DNA from: VFMC01 sp040380855
Lineage (GTDB): Bacteria; Actinomycetota; Acidimicrobiia; Acidimicrobiales; Ilumatobacteraceae
Length of the DNA: 64,000 bases
Assembly: GCA_040380855.1 (NCBI GenBank)
Contig: JBEIIG010000002.1
Location: forward strand, 1-64,000
Reading direction: 5' to 3'
Shown: in pieces, positions 34,688 to 43,312 of the stretch
Layout of the letters: every line of letters starts with the position of its first letter
How positions within the stretch are numbered: position 1 is the stretch's first letter
Notes under the pieces: generated by a model
The model's database searches: none
Seen by the model: only the letters and a program-made list of their open reading frames with translations
What the model was told of the DNA's origin: nothing
Translations under genes and position numbers: made by a program

Positions 34688-35418
34688 TCAGTCGATGTCG
34701 GGTCGGACATCGAGGACGTCGCCGGTGAGATCGAGGTAGACCTGGACTCGCGGCCGTCTGCGGCTCGAACCTCGACGTCCCAGCCGGTCCAGCCGTCGTC
34801 GGTCTCAGGGTCGACGTCGGTGGCGACTGCGCCCCGGCCAACTGCGGCGACAGCAGCCGCAGCGATGTCGTCGCGGGTGGCCTCTGTGCTGACGGGCACC
34901 GACTGCCACGGTGCCGGTCCGCCTGCCGGGTCACGGAAGGCGCTTCCTTCGATGGTGAAGGCGTCGGCGTCGTCTCGGTCGTCATTGATGTCGTAGCGGA
35001 CGCCGAGGGTGACGCTTCGGCCCTCCATGCCTCGCAGCTCAGCGAGCAAGGGTTCCGCGATGCCGTCGCCGTCGTAGTCGGCGAACGTCGCTGCGCCGCT
35101 GATCCATCCGTCGGGTCCGAAGTCGACCTCGATGCCCGAAACGAACCAGTCGTCGGGCTCTTCGCCAGCGCGCAGGGTTCCAATCAGTTGCTCGAGTCCT
35201 TCCACCGTCTGGACCTCGATACCTCCCGTGCCGGGGCCGGTCGGAACGCTCACTGTCCCCGAGCTGGGTGCCGTCATGGTGGGGGCGCTGTTGACCCCGG
35301 TCATCCCGACGGAGTCGACACCGACGTCGGGGTCGGTGATCGCTGCGCTGATCGCCGCAGCGCCGACGGCGGCACCGATCATTCCGGCGGTGACGATGAG
35401 TACATGACGAATGCGCAC
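34688..35418 (-). pseudogene. secreted PepSY-like protein with a frameshift near the C-terminus
   Basis: The frame from ATG 35418 has a signal peptide (HVLIVTAGMIGAAVGAAAIS), an acidic mature part with a Ca-loop-like DYDGDGIAEPLL, and the repeat-like domain GWTGWDVEVRAADGRE. Just after that, near 34745, the frame breaks: one added base would continue as QVYLDLTGDVLDVRPDID to a stop at 34688. In the current frame the protein runs on into the next gene. It may be a real loss of the C-terminal strand or a base-call error. Confidence 0.6.
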
Positions 35419-35492
35419 GGGAGAGCCTCCTGTATCGGGACGCGGGTGATGCCGACAGAATCGGGGGCGTTGCTGACGACACGATGACCGTC

Positions 35493-35513
35493 ACCTGAAA
35501 GCTCGTTTCAGGT
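35493..35513. promoter_or_regulatory. inverted repeat between the secreted protein and the two-component genes
   Basis: ACCTGAAA (35493-35500) and TTTCAGGT (35506-35513) are exact inverted copies around 5 nt. It lies in the divergent promoter region 75 nt from each start and is a likely operator, perhaps of the adjacent response regulator. Confidence 0.55.
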
Positions 35514-35588
35514 TCGAATCAGGAAGCGGTCATCTGGTCGGGCCAGGATGAGACCCCAGACCACCGATGGCCGGGCGAACGGAACGAG

Positions 35589-36248
35589 ATGGCGATCCTG
35601 CTGATCGAAGACGAAGAGGGAATCATCACCTTCGTTCGTCGCGGGCTCGAAGCCGCCGGACACCAGGTGCTGGTCGCCGGCGACGGCCTCGACGGACTGG
35701 CGATGGCCCTCGCCACCGACGTGGAGCTCGTCGTGCTCGACCTCGGACTTCCCGGGATCCCGGGTGAGGAGGTGCTGCGCAGGCTCCGGCAGCGCCGCCC
35801 AACCGTGCCCGTGATCGTGCTCACAGCGAAAGACGCCGTTGCCGATCGCGTCGCCAACCTCGAAGCCGGCGCCGACGACTATCTCGTCAAGCCGTTCTCG
35901 TTCTCCGAACTCCTCGCCCGAATCCGAGCCCGACTCCGCAACGCCGGCCAGAGCCGCGCCGACACGATCGCCGTCGGCGACCTCGTCCTCGACCTCTCGT
36001 CGCGGACCGTTGCCGTCCACGGCGCCGTCACCGACCTGTCCGCCCGAGAGTTCGCCCTGCTCGAAATGTTCGCCCGGAACCCGGGCCACGTGCTGTCGCA
36101 GGTGCAACTCCTCGACCGAGTCTGGGGCTACGACTTCGACGGATCGTCCAACGTCGTCGAGGTCTACGTGGGCCATCTGCGGCGCAAGATCGGCGCCGCC
36201 CGAATCCAGACCGTCCGCGGTGTCGGCTACCGACTCGTCGAACCGTGA
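35589..36248 (+). CDS. OmpR-family response regulator
   Basis: A 219-residue regulator. The receiver has the acidic pair IEDE, phospho-acceptor in VVLDLGLPGIPG, Thr in VIVLTAKD and Lys in YLVKPFSFSE. The C-terminal winged helix is complete (LSAREFALLEMFARNPGHVL, VEVYVGHLRRKIG, RGVGYRLVEP). It is followed by its kinase with a 4-nt overlap. Likely targets are the divergent secreted protein and cytochrome b5 genes through the palindrome at 35493. Confidence 0.92.
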   Translation: MAILLIEDEEGIITFVRRGLEAAGHQVLVAGDGLDGLAMALATDVELVVLDLGLPGIPGEEVLRRLRQRRPTVPVIVLTAKDAVADRVANLEAGADDYLVKPFSFSELLARIRARLRNAGQSRADTIAVGDLVLDLSSRTVAVHGAVTDLSAREFALLEMFARNPGHVLSQVQLLDRVWGYDFDGSSNVVEVYVGHLRRKIGAARIQTVRGVGYRLVEP

Positions 36249-37639
36249 AGCTGACCCGCCGCATCGTCATCCGATCGCTTGCAGTCCTGGCGTTGGCGCT
36301 CGCCACGGTCAGCGTCCTCACCTACGAGTTCGTCCGAGTGTCGGGACGGGAGGATCTCGACCGGTTCCTCCGCCGAGAGAGCGACCAACTCATCGCCGGG
36401 TTCGTCGACGCAGCCGCCGAGTACGCCGGCGCCGACGCCGTGCTGTCCGGCCCGGAAGCGATGCGAGCTGCACGGACTGCGCTCGCCATCCACCCCAGCG
36501 GGCCACAACACGCGGCCGCGATCATCGTCGGCAGCACTCGCATCCAAGCAACCGGGGGGCCACCAGCGACCGCCGCTCTGCTCCGAGGCAACGCCGCACC
36601 CGCCCAACAACCCGGACTGCTCCGCACGATCGAGACCGAGATCGGCCCCATCCGAGTACTCGACATCGCCATCACCGACGCGTCCGGCGACACCGTCGCC
36701 GTCGCCACCCTCCTCGCACCACTCGACCCCAGCCGCTACGCCGCCACCAACGCACTCACCCGAACCCTCATCGCAGGAGGCATCGCTCTTCTGCTCGCCG
36801 GTGCTCTGCTCACCATCATCGTGCGACGCTCACTCCGACCTCTACGGGACCTGTCGACGACCGCCGCTGCGATCCAACCCGACACGCTCACCGCTCGTGT
36901 CCCCGTCCCCGACAGCGACGACGAGGTCCAACAACTCGCAACCGAGCTCAACGAAATGCTCGAACGACTCGACGACAACGAGCGCACCAGGCGCCGCTAC
37001 CTCGCCGCCATCTCCCACGAAGTGCGCACTCCGCTCACGGTCGCCGAAGGCCACCTCGAACTCCTCGAACACGGACAGATCGATCGGGATACTGCCGCCG
37101 CCACCGTGCGCCACGAACTCGACCGACTCCGCCGTGTTCTCGACGACCTCCTCTCCGTCGCACGCGGCCTCGACGACGTCGACATCCGTCCCGGACCCGT
37201 CTTCCTGCCCGACCTGTTCGATGCAATCGACACCCGCGTCGAAGCACTCGGACTCACGTCACGCGTCCGCCTCGAACCCGCGCCTGCCATCGCGTTCACC
37301 GGCGACCAAGCCCGAATCGAACAATCGATCACCAACCTGATCAACAACGCCATCGACCACAACCCTCCGACCACCGTCGTCACGATCGCCGCCACCGCCA
37401 CCCCCGACGCAGTGTCCATCACCGTCACCGACAACGGCACGGGCATCGACCCGTCCATCCTCCCCCACGTTCGCGAGCCGTTCGTGACCACCCGCACCAC
37501 CGGCCAAGGTCGCTCCAGCGGGCTCGGCCTCACCGTTGTCGACTCACTCACCATCGCTCAGCACGGCACCCTCGAACTGACCACCGGTCCGACAGGCACC
37601 ACCGCCACAGTGACCTACCCGACAGAGCCAACCCCATGA
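36245..37639 (+). CDS. membrane sensor histidine kinase
   Basis: A 464-residue kinase starting GTG 36245. It has membrane helix 1 (SLAVLALALATVSVLTYEF), an outside sensor of about 140 residues, helix 2 (GGIALLLAGALLTIIV), HAMP, HisKA with SHEVRTPLTVAEGHLELL, N-box NLINNAIDHN, G1 DNGTGIDP and G2 GLGLTVV. All catalytic boxes are present. The sensor part has no known domain. The metal-type neighbours (Mn exporter, cytochrome, secreted protein) suggest an envelope metal or redox signal. Confidence 0.92.
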   Translation: MKLTRRIVIRSLAVLALALATVSVLTYEFVRVSGREDLDRFLRRESDQLIAGFVDAAAEYAGADAVLSGPEAMRAARTALAIHPSGPQHAAAIIVGSTRIQATGGPPATAALLRGNAAPAQQPGLLRTIETEIGPIRVLDIAITDASGDTVAVATLLAPLDPSRYAATNALTRTLIAGGIALLLAGALLTIIVRRSLRPLRDLSTTAAAIQPDTLTARVPVPDSDDEVQQLATELNEMLERLDDNERTRRRYLAAISHEVRTPLTVAEGHLELLEHGQIDRDTAAATVRHELDRLRRVLDDLLSVARGLDDVDIRPGPVFLPDLFDAIDTRVEALGLTSRVRLEPAPAIAFTGDQARIEQSITNLINNAIDHNPPTTVVTIAATATPDAVSITVTDNGTGIDPSILPHVREPFVTTRTTGQGRSSGLGLTVVDSLTIAQHGTLELTTGPTGTTATVTYPTEPTP

Positions 37640-37716
37640 CCGAGCCGATCGCCGCCGAAAAGCCGCGCATCGGCGGACCGCGCCCGACCATCAGGTTCCA
37701 TCCCGAAGGTCAATCC

Positions 37717-37736
37717 TGTTCGCGTGGTGTTCGCGT
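37717..37736. repeat. arm-type tandem repeat left of the truncated att
   Basis: TGTTCGCGT occurs at 37717-37725 and 37728-37736, an 11-nt period, 70 nt from the tRNA remnant at 37806. It is identical to the core of the pair at 32943, so both ends of this 5-kb segment carry the same arm sites. Confidence 0.65.
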
Positions 37737-37755
37737 CGATCGCTGCTGACAACGT

Positions 37756-37791
37756 CAGAGGCCCTTCCCGATTTCTCGGAAAGGGCCTCTG
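37756..37791 (-). terminator. tRNA-type hairpin copy B
   Basis: CAGAGGCCCTTCCCG pairs with CGGAAAGGGCCTCTG with one mismatch. Flanks match copies A (27891) and C (51930) over about 70 nt. Confidence 0.7.
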
Positions 37792-37805
37792 AGCTGGTTC
37801 TTTAC

Positions 37806-37819
37806 TTGGTGGCGGGGGC
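37806..37819 (-). repeat. truncated tRNA-fMet remnant
   Basis: Only the last 13 or so nucleotides of the tRNA (TGGTGGCGGGGGC on the plus strand: CCA and acceptor stem) remain. They are followed by unrelated CCGAACCGCG. The T arm and anticodon part are gone, so this junction probably arose by deletion. GCGTTGAC-type sequence at 37829-37844 (GCGTTG-ACTG-CAACGC) follows. Confidence 0.7.
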
Positions 37820-37870
37820 CCGAACCGCGCGTTGACTGCAACGCTGCGGCTGGGACGGTGACGATTCCCA

Positions 37871-38191
37871 TCAGGCGACCTGGACGGCGTCCTTGAGCTT
37901 GGCGGGGACCTTCTCGGGGAACGACACGATCAGGTGACGGCCGAGGGCTTCGGCGACGCGAGCGAGGGTGTCGATCCGGTTCTTGGCGCCGCCGCCTTCC
38001 TCGAGACGTGAGATCACCGACTGGGTGGTTCCCATGCGCTCGGCGAGCTCCCGCTGGCTGAGTCCGGCGCCGGTGCGCAGGTCGTAGATCAGCTGGCCGA
38101 GCGCGAGGTCGTGCTCGACCTCGGCGCGCACCTCGGTGCTCGGTGCCCGGCGCTTGTTCTTGGTGTCGTCCCAGCGGGAGTAGTTGGCCAT
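37871..38191 (-). CDS. higA: HigA-type antitoxin (XRE family)
   Basis: A 106-residue protein with an XRE helix-turn-helix at residues 30-90: LGQLIYDLRTGAGLSQRELA, ERMGTTQSVISRLEEGGGA. A short tail follows (LIVSFPEKVPAKLKDAVQVA). It lies 11 nt after the toxin gene, so the order is toxin-antitoxin as in HigBA systems. It should bind the palindrome at 38548-38575 and neutralise the RelE-fold toxin. Confidence 0.88.
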   Translation of the reverse strand: MANYSRWDDTKNKRRAPSTEVRAEVEHDLALGQLIYDLRTGAGLSQRELAERMGTTQSVISRLEEGGGAKNRIDTLARVAEALGRHLIVSFPEKVPAKLKDAVQVA

Positions 38192-38202
38192 CGTGGTCTC
38201 CT

Positions 38203-38526
38203 TCACGGGTTGGTCCGGGCGCAGTCCTCGGCGGCTCTGCGGGCCCGGGCGATCTCGGCGCGTTCGTTGTTGCGTTGCTTGCGGAACGTGGTCAGCAACA
38301 CGATCCGGCCGTCCTTGGTGAACCGGTAGGTGATCCGGCGAGCAGTCGGGCCGAGCGTGAACCGCAACTCGAACAGCCCCTCGCCGAGACTCCTCGACAA
38401 CGGCATCCGCGCTGTCGACCCGAGCGCGACCAACCGGTCGATCACCACGACCGTCCGGTCCCACTCGTCATCGTCGAGCGAGTCCATCCACTCGACGATC
38501 TCGTCATGCAGCTCGACGTCAGCCAC
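38203..38526 (-). CDS. higB: HigB/RelE-fold toxin (Gp49-like)
   Basis: A 107-residue mRNA interferase-like toxin of the phage-derived Gp49/HigB family: DEIVEWMDSLDDDEWDRTVV, LGEGLFELRFTLGPTARRIT, YRFTKDGRIVLLTTFRKQRN. The basic and aromatic residues in FELRF and FRKQ are those expected at the ribosome-dependent RNase site. GTG 38526 is preferred because an upstream ATG at 38553 lies inside the operator palindrome. Confidence 0.88.
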   Translation of the reverse strand: MADVELHDEIVEWMDSLDDDEWDRTVVVIDRLVALGSTARMPLSRSLGEGLFELRFTLGPTARRITYRFTKDGRIVLLTTFRKQRNNERAEIARARRAAEDCARTNP

Positions 38527-38547
38527 AACTGGCAGTATCGCACGGAT

Positions 38548-38575
38548 GCGATGATCGCACAACCGCTATCATCGC
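38548..38575. promoter_or_regulatory. HigBA operator palindrome
   Basis: GCGATGAT (38548-38555) and ATCATCGC (38568-38575) are exact inverted copies separated by 12 nt, about 22 nt upstream of the toxin start. Position and symmetry fit an autoregulatory operator bound by the HigA dimer. Confidence 0.6.
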
Positions 38576-38579
38576 AAAG

Positions 38580-38972
38580 GCTCGACGCGGATCACCCGCC
38601 CTCGATCAGGATCCCTCGGTCAAGGCCAGCCGTACGGCGAGCACTGTGCCGCTGCTCAGGAGCAGTCATCGTCCGAGATCACCGTTCGCGGGGGCGGCTC
38701 CGCCCGGCACCCAAGCCCGCCGAATGCAGCGCGGTCGCACCTACGCCCGTGGCCACTGCGCTCCGCAACACCCTGCGCTCGGCCGGCACAAAGGAATCGC
38801 TCGACCCGTTGCGTTGTGGCGGGAACTCGTAGGCCGGATGTCCGGTCTTCCTCTCAGGGCACGGGCAACTGCCCGCTGTCGCTGGCCAGGAACTTCACGA
38901 CCCTCGACGACGACCTGTTGCCGGGGCAAGGGCCCCGCGAGCCTGCCAACCCCACCGAGGAGAGCGCATACC
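38580..38972. other. 393-nt leader region before the PepSY gene
   Basis: No protein-like frame was found. The region has GC hairpins (for example GGGCA-act-TGCCC near 38866) and a TGGCCAGGAACTTC stretch that only loosely recalls a cobalamin switch, too weak to call. It probably holds the promoter of the PepSY-PCuAC operon. Confidence 0.35.
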
Positions 38973-40505
38973 GTGAGCGAGCCGATCGTGACCAACAGGG
39001 ATGAGGTGGCCTCCTCCGCGGGGTCGTCCGGGGATTCGTCGAGTCGTCAGTGGCGTTCGTTGTGGCGGGTGCACTTCTACTCGGGCATGTTCGCGATGCC
39101 GTTCATCTTGCTGATGGCGGTCACAGGTCTGGTGATCCTGTACACCGATCCGATCCAACAAGCGACCGAGGGTGGCATCCGCTCGATCGAGGCGCGCTCG
39201 ACCGAGTATGTGTCGTTTGACGAGCAGGCGGCGACGGTTGCGGCCGCCTACCCCGACGGCACAGTGTTCGATCTGACCCCGCCGGCGGATCGGGAGGCGA
39301 CCACACGGTTCTTCGTCGAAGACGGCAGCACCAACGGGATCCACGTCTTCGTCGACCCGTACACGGCAGAGGTGCTCGGTGACTCGAAGCCCGGCGGCGG
39401 CGTGATCGGTCTGTCGAATCGTCTGCACGGCTTCCTGAACAACGACTCGCTGACGGTGAAGCTGCCGTCGGTGGCGGCGTTGTGGAGCGACGGCCCGGTC
39501 ATGCGCGAGTACATGGTGGGTGATCTGGTCCTGGAAGTCCTCGGTGTGTGGACCCTGGTGCTGGTCGGCTCGGGGCTGTATCTGTTCTGGCCGCGGCGGT
39601 CGGGTCAGAGCCAGGGCTCCAAGGGCGCACGGCGGCTGTTCGGCGTCAGGTGGGCTACCGGGGGCCGGGCACGGTGGCGTGACCTGCATGGTCTGGCCGG
39701 GTTCGTGATGATCCCGGTCATGGTGCTCACGATCGTGTCCGGGATGGCTTGGTCGTCGTACTGGGCGGACGGGTTCAGTTCTCTCGCCGAACGGGTCACG
39801 CCGGGGAGTGCAGCTGAGAACACGGCGAGCACCAGCGCGACCCGTGGCGATCTCGACCGGTTCGGCAACCAGATCCCGTGGGCGACCGGCGACTTCGTCA
39901 TCCCCGCGAGCTATGCGCCCGCCGCGGTCGATGGCACGATGCCGGCCCCGATCAGCCTCGACAGTGTGGTACGCATCGCCGAGGACGAGGGAATGAAGCC
40001 CGGCTACACGGTCTCGTTCCCGGCGAACGAGGTCGACGAAGCCGGGAACCCGGTCTATGGCAGCTTCACGCTCTACAACTCGTGGCCACGTCAGACCGGC
40101 GAGGCACGCGACGTCTTCGTCGACCAGTTCTCCGGGGCCACGCTCGACGAACAGCGGATCTACGGGGTCGGTACCATCGCCGTCGGCATGGACTATCTCG
40201 TGAGCACGCACATGGGCACCCAGCTCGGATTGGTCAGCCGCATCTTCATGACGCTGCTATGTGTGCTGTCGATCTGGTCGGTGATCAGCGCCTTCGTCAT
40301 GTTCTGGAAGCGTCGCCGGCCCGGCACCCTCGGCCTCCCACGCCGTCCAGCCGACCCACGTCTGACATGGAAGCTCGTCGGCGCGGCAGTCGTGCTCGGC
40401 ATCGTCTACCCGCTGTGGGGAGCAGTCGCGCTGGTCGTCCTTGCGTTCGACAAGTTCGTCATCCAGAACGCGTCACCGCTGCGCCGCACGTTCGGCCAAA
40501 CGTGA
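38973..40505 (+). CDS. PepSY-associated membrane protein (PiuB-like)
   Basis: A 510-residue PepSY_TM protein. It has helix 1 (MPFILLMAVTGLVILYTDPI) with the preceding WRVHFYSGMF His, a first outside PepSY-like region, helix pair around LVLEVLGVWTLVLVGSGLYL, RWRDLHGLAGFVMIPVMVLT with a membrane His, a second outside domain and a C-terminal helix pair. Conserved membrane His suggest haem or metal handling, as in PiuB iron-uptake proteins. The next gene is a PCuAC copper chaperone, which points to copper. Confidence 0.85.
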   Translation: MSEPIVTNRDEVASSAGSSGDSSSRQWRSLWRVHFYSGMFAMPFILLMAVTGLVILYTDPIQQATEGGIRSIEARSTEYVSFDEQAATVAAAYPDGTVFDLTPPADREATTRFFVEDGSTNGIHVFVDPYTAEVLGDSKPGGGVIGLSNRLHGFLNNDSLTVKLPSVAALWSDGPVMREYMVGDLVLEVLGVWTLVLVGSGLYLFWPRRSGQSQGSKGARRLFGVRWATGGRARWRDLHGLAGFVMIPVMVLTIVSGMAWSSYWADGFSSLAERVTPGSAAENTASTSATRGDLDRFGNQIPWATGDFVIPASYAPAAVDGTMPAPISLDSVVRIAEDEGMKPGYTVSFPANEVDEAGNPVYGSFTLYNSWPRQTGEARDVFVDQFSGATLDEQRIYGVGTIAVGMDYLVSTHMGTQLGLVSRIFMTLLCVLSIWSVISAFVMFWKRRRPGTLGLPRRPADPRLTWKLVGAAVVLGIVYPLWGAVALVVLAFDKFVIQNASPLRRTFGQT

Positions 40506-40972
40506 GGCACTGCGCCGTCGCCCTGTTCGTCGCGTGCGGGATGCTTGCTGGGTGCGGCGGCGACCAGACCGCCTTCGGTGCTTCGGGGGCCTGGGCCCGC
40601 CCGACGCCAGCCGGGGCAACGAACGGGGTGATCTACCTCGAGCTCAGCAGCGATGTTCGCGACGCGCTCGTCGCCGCCGTTGTGCCAACCGACATCGCCG
40701 AACGTGCTGAGCTCCACACTTCCAATGCTGCGGAGGGCGGCGGCCACCAACACGGCGCTGTCGGCAGTGGCACCGTCACCATGGAGCAGGTCGCCGAAGT
40801 CGTCATCGAAGCCGGCGCAACCGTCGAGTTCCGACCCGGCGGCAACCACATCATGCTGGTCGACCTCGCGGGCCCGCTCGAGCGCGGCGACGCCTTCACC
40901 GCCACCCTCCAGTTCTCCTCGGGCCGGACGCTCGACGTCCCGGTGACGGTCTCCGACAACCCACCTCGCTGA
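40502..40972 (+). CDS. PCuAC-family copper chaperone lipoprotein
   Basis: A 156-residue protein with a lipoprotein signal (LFVACGMLAGCGG). The PCuAC domain holds the copper ligands: ELHTS, the Met in VTMEQV and NHIMLVDL (HxM), plus an extra His-rich loop (GGGHQHGA). PCuAC proteins load copper into cytochrome oxidase CuA or buffer it outside the membrane. GTG 40502 overlaps the PepSY stop, so the two are co-translated. Confidence 0.9.
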   Translation: MRHCAVALFVACGMLAGCGGDQTAFGASGAWARPTPAGATNGVIYLELSSDVRDALVAAVVPTDIAERAELHTSNAAEGGGHQHGAVGSGTVTMEQVAEVVIEAGATVEFRPGGNHIMLVDLAGPLERGDAFTATLQFSSGRTLDVPVTVSDNPPR

Positions 40973-41538
40973 CGCCAGCAGGCGAGCGACCCGGTCCATG
41001 ACCCTGCGCGGGTCGCCGACAAGCCGCCCCGGGTCCCGGAGTCGCTCCCGGTGAAACTCCCGAACTTGCTCCCGACTTCGTTGGAGCGCTGCGAATCGGG
41101 AGGTCAAGCTGCGAGTCCGTCGTGCAACAGCGCTGGCGTGCGGTTCACCCAAAGCTCACGGGTGCTCAGCCGAAACGCCCCGACCGGATCGGGCTCCGAT
41201 GGCAGGCAGGCACCAACTGGTTACACGACAAGTCACGGACCTCCCGACGTGCCGAAGAAGCCGAACATCGGTGTCCCTTGTCAGCAGCCTCGTGCAGGTC
41301 GTGGGGCCTGACGCCCTCGGCCTCACCGAATCGTCGGTCCCGAATTGGCCAACACCGCATCGCCGGTGAAACCGGATAACTGCCGCTGCTCACGCCGCTC
41401 GTCGTGGCACGCAGCGTCGCTCGGCTGCTCCCGAGAATCGTGCAGACCGTCCCGGTGATTATCTGTGAATCCGAGCTTGGTTCACTCCCGATCGCTTGGG
41501 CGGGTTCGCAGGTGCGGGGGCGAGTACGGATCGCTCGT
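40973..41538. other. 566-nt gap with iteron-like repeats
   Basis: CTCCCGG (41045-41051), CTCCCGA (41057-41063) and CTCCCGA (41069-41075) follow each other at a strict 12-nt period. A related pair lies at 45973 and 45985. The rest of the gap shows no protein-like frame. Confidence 0.5.
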
Positions 41539-42030
41539 CTACGGGCGTCGGTGGTGGCGGTGTCGTCGTTCGCGGCCGGTCCGGTCGCAGGACGTCGACG
41601 CTCTCGGAGGTTCGGTTGGCAGCGGCGGGAGGAACCGTTCGAGCGCGAGGAGTCGCTGCGCGTTACTCCACGCATCGGTCGGGGTCGGGTACGGGCCCTG
41701 GATCGTGGCCCAGCGGTCGGGCTCGTAGGAGTCCATGATTCCGAACCACCGCACCGGCCGTGCTGGCGTGTCGGCGCCGAACTCGATGACGTCGCCAGCA
41801 GCGAGTTCGAGCGGGAGACGCCAACCGCGCCGGGATGGATCGGTCTCCCACAGCGCTCGAGCCCATCCACCGGCCCGGTCGTCGGGCCAGATCGTTGCGA
41901 CCCACACATGAGCATCCGCAGCGGCGGGTAGCGGCAGGTCGATTACGACAGCGGCCGGCGCTCGTAGCCGGTGTCGGCCACGTCGGTTCCAGTCGTAGGC
42001 ATCCATCTCTGCCGATCCGGGTTCGCTCAC
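41539..42030 (-). CDS. hypothetical protein
   Basis: A 163-residue protein. GTG 42030 has AGGAGG 5 nt upstream, and an ATG at 42048 is possible. The body is a beta-rich domain (RAPAAVVIDLPLPAAADAHV, LPLELAAGDVIEFGADTPAR) with several Trp, followed by a helix (TPTDAWSNAQRLLALERFLP) and a basic tail. Proteins of this look occur on actinobacterial plasmids and integrative elements. No function is recognised. It is divergent from the next gene. Confidence 0.65.
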   Translation of the reverse strand: MSEPGSAEMDAYDWNRRGRHRLRAPAAVVIDLPLPAAADAHVWVATIWPDDRAGGWARALWETDPSRRGWRLPLELAAGDVIEFGADTPARPVRWFGIMDSYEPDRWATIQGPYPTPTDAWSNAQRLLALERFLPPLPTEPPRASTSCDRTGRERRHRHHRRP

Positions 42031-42118
42031 CTCAGCCTCCTCTCGCATGGCTGGTGACGGTAGGCGCTCTCGAATCTTGTGTCGTCTGATCACCGGGCCC
42101 CGACGGATCCGCCACGAT

Positions 42119-43228
42119 GTGGTGGTGGATCGTGTCGCCGAGCTGCTTCGTCAGCTTCACGCTCAGTCAGTCGCAGCTCCGCTGGCCGGTGCGAGCGCGT
42201 CGGGCGTGTTCCCCGATCGGCCGGGACTTGAGGTACTCGGACTTCGGGTCCGAATCCCACCGGTCGTAGTCGACACCAATCAGCTGTTCCGCGATGTTGG
42301 CTACTCCTCCCGGCGCGGCGAACGCACTGTGCTGGTGAACGCCGCGAACAGCGGGGCACTCCGAATCCTGTGTCCCCGACACGTTGTCGACGAGATCGAT
42401 GAGCACTCAGCGAAGTTCAGCCGTCTGTCGAAGGTGTCGCAGCAGCAGTTCGTCGACACATGGAAGCACGCCTACGTGCCCATCCTTCACGTTGTCGATC
42501 CGATCCCGCGGAGTGCCCTGACCGATCCCGAACTTGACCGCGTCCACGAACTCGAGCGCCACGATCCTGACGATGTGCCAGCAGCGCTGCTTGCACTCGC
42601 GACCAGGGCCGTCCTGCTGTCCGAGGACGAGGCACTTCTCGAAGCTGTATATGGCGAGCCGGGTCCTTCGGGCGATCTGCGCCGTTGGGTGCAGCACCTG
42701 AAAGCCGGCGGGGACGCATCCGAGCTCGCCTCGCTCCTCGAAGGTGGGGCTGTCGTTTTGCGTCTTGTTGGCATGGGTGGCGCGGCTGCCCTGCGGTCGT
42801 CGATCGGCGCAGCGTTCGTTAGTTCCGTCACCGCCGGGCTGTTCATCAGGTACTTCGGCGCACCCGCACCTGCGCGGTCAAAGTTGCGCCGAGGCTTCTC
42901 CGACGTTGGACGCGTCGTCGTCGAGGTCGTTGAGCAGTTCGAAGGGGCGGTCAGGACGCTGACGCAGGTCGCTGCTCCGATGCCAGCGGAGAGCGCTCTC
43001 CATGCGATGCACCCTGAAGGACGTCTGGTGCGCGCCTGCCTGACAACGATGGGTTCAGCCAAGGCGTCGACTCACAGCGCTCGCAGCCTTCGATCGCAAC
43101 TCCCACTGCTCGACGTGCCATCGGGCGAGGAGCGGGTCCGCGCCGCGCTCAGGTCGCACGAGTGTTTCTTCGAGGTTGAGCGCGGGAGGTTTCAACTCGG
43201 CCGCTCGATGGACACGCGCCAACCCTGA
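42119..43228 (+). CDS. PIN-domain-like protein with long C-terminal region
   Basis: A 369-residue protein. Residues 25-175 look like a PIN domain: RIPPVVVDTNQLFRDV supplies the first Asp, HVVDEIDEHSAKFSR the Glu, and ALLALATRAVLLSEDEALLE the later acids. Residues 220-270 include a hydrophobic stretch (GGAAALRSSIGAAFVSSVTA) that may touch the membrane. Then comes a helical C-terminal part. No antitoxin partner is adjacent. The start is uncertain, with GTG at 42119, 42122 and 42125. Confidence 0.7.
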   Translation: MVVDRVAELLRQLHAQSVAAPLAGASASGVFPDRPGLEVLGLRVRIPPVVVDTNQLFRDVGYSSRRGERTVLVNAANSGALRILCPRHVVDEIDEHSAKFSRLSKVSQQQFVDTWKHAYVPILHVVDPIPRSALTDPELDRVHELERHDPDDVPAALLALATRAVLLSEDEALLEAVYGEPGPSGDLRRWVQHLKAGGDASELASLLEGGAVVLRLVGMGGAAALRSSIGAAFVSSVTAGLFIRYFGAPAPARSKLRRGFSDVGRVVVEVVEQFEGAVRTLTQVAAPMPAESALHAMHPEGRLVRACLTTMGSAKASTHSARSLRSQLPLLDVPSGEERVRAALRSHECFFEVERGRFQLGRSMDTRQP

Positions 43229-43234
43229 GGTTCC

Positions 43235-43265
43235 ACGGCACCCGCCCGGAGGGCGGTCACGGCAC
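43235..43265. repeat. ACGGCAC-linked hairpin unit after the ArdC operon
   Basis: ACGGCACC at 43235 and ACGGCAC at 43259 enclose CCGCCCGGAGGGCGGT, a GC hairpin. It is one member of the linked hairpin family also found at 44655, 45875 and 47886. Confidence 0.55.
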
Positions 43266-43312
43266 ACGCGGTGACGCCGGCCGACCGCAAGCTTTGCGGC
43301 CGGCCGGGCGGG

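Noticed and set aside
37806..37819. A full fifth att site
   Set aside because: Only the acceptor end of the tRNA remains, so it cannot be a working core.
38640..38965. Cobalamin riboswitch before the PepSY gene
   Set aside because: A TGGCCAGGAAC stretch and a hairpin recall it, but the core CCGCAACTGT-type box and pairing are absent.
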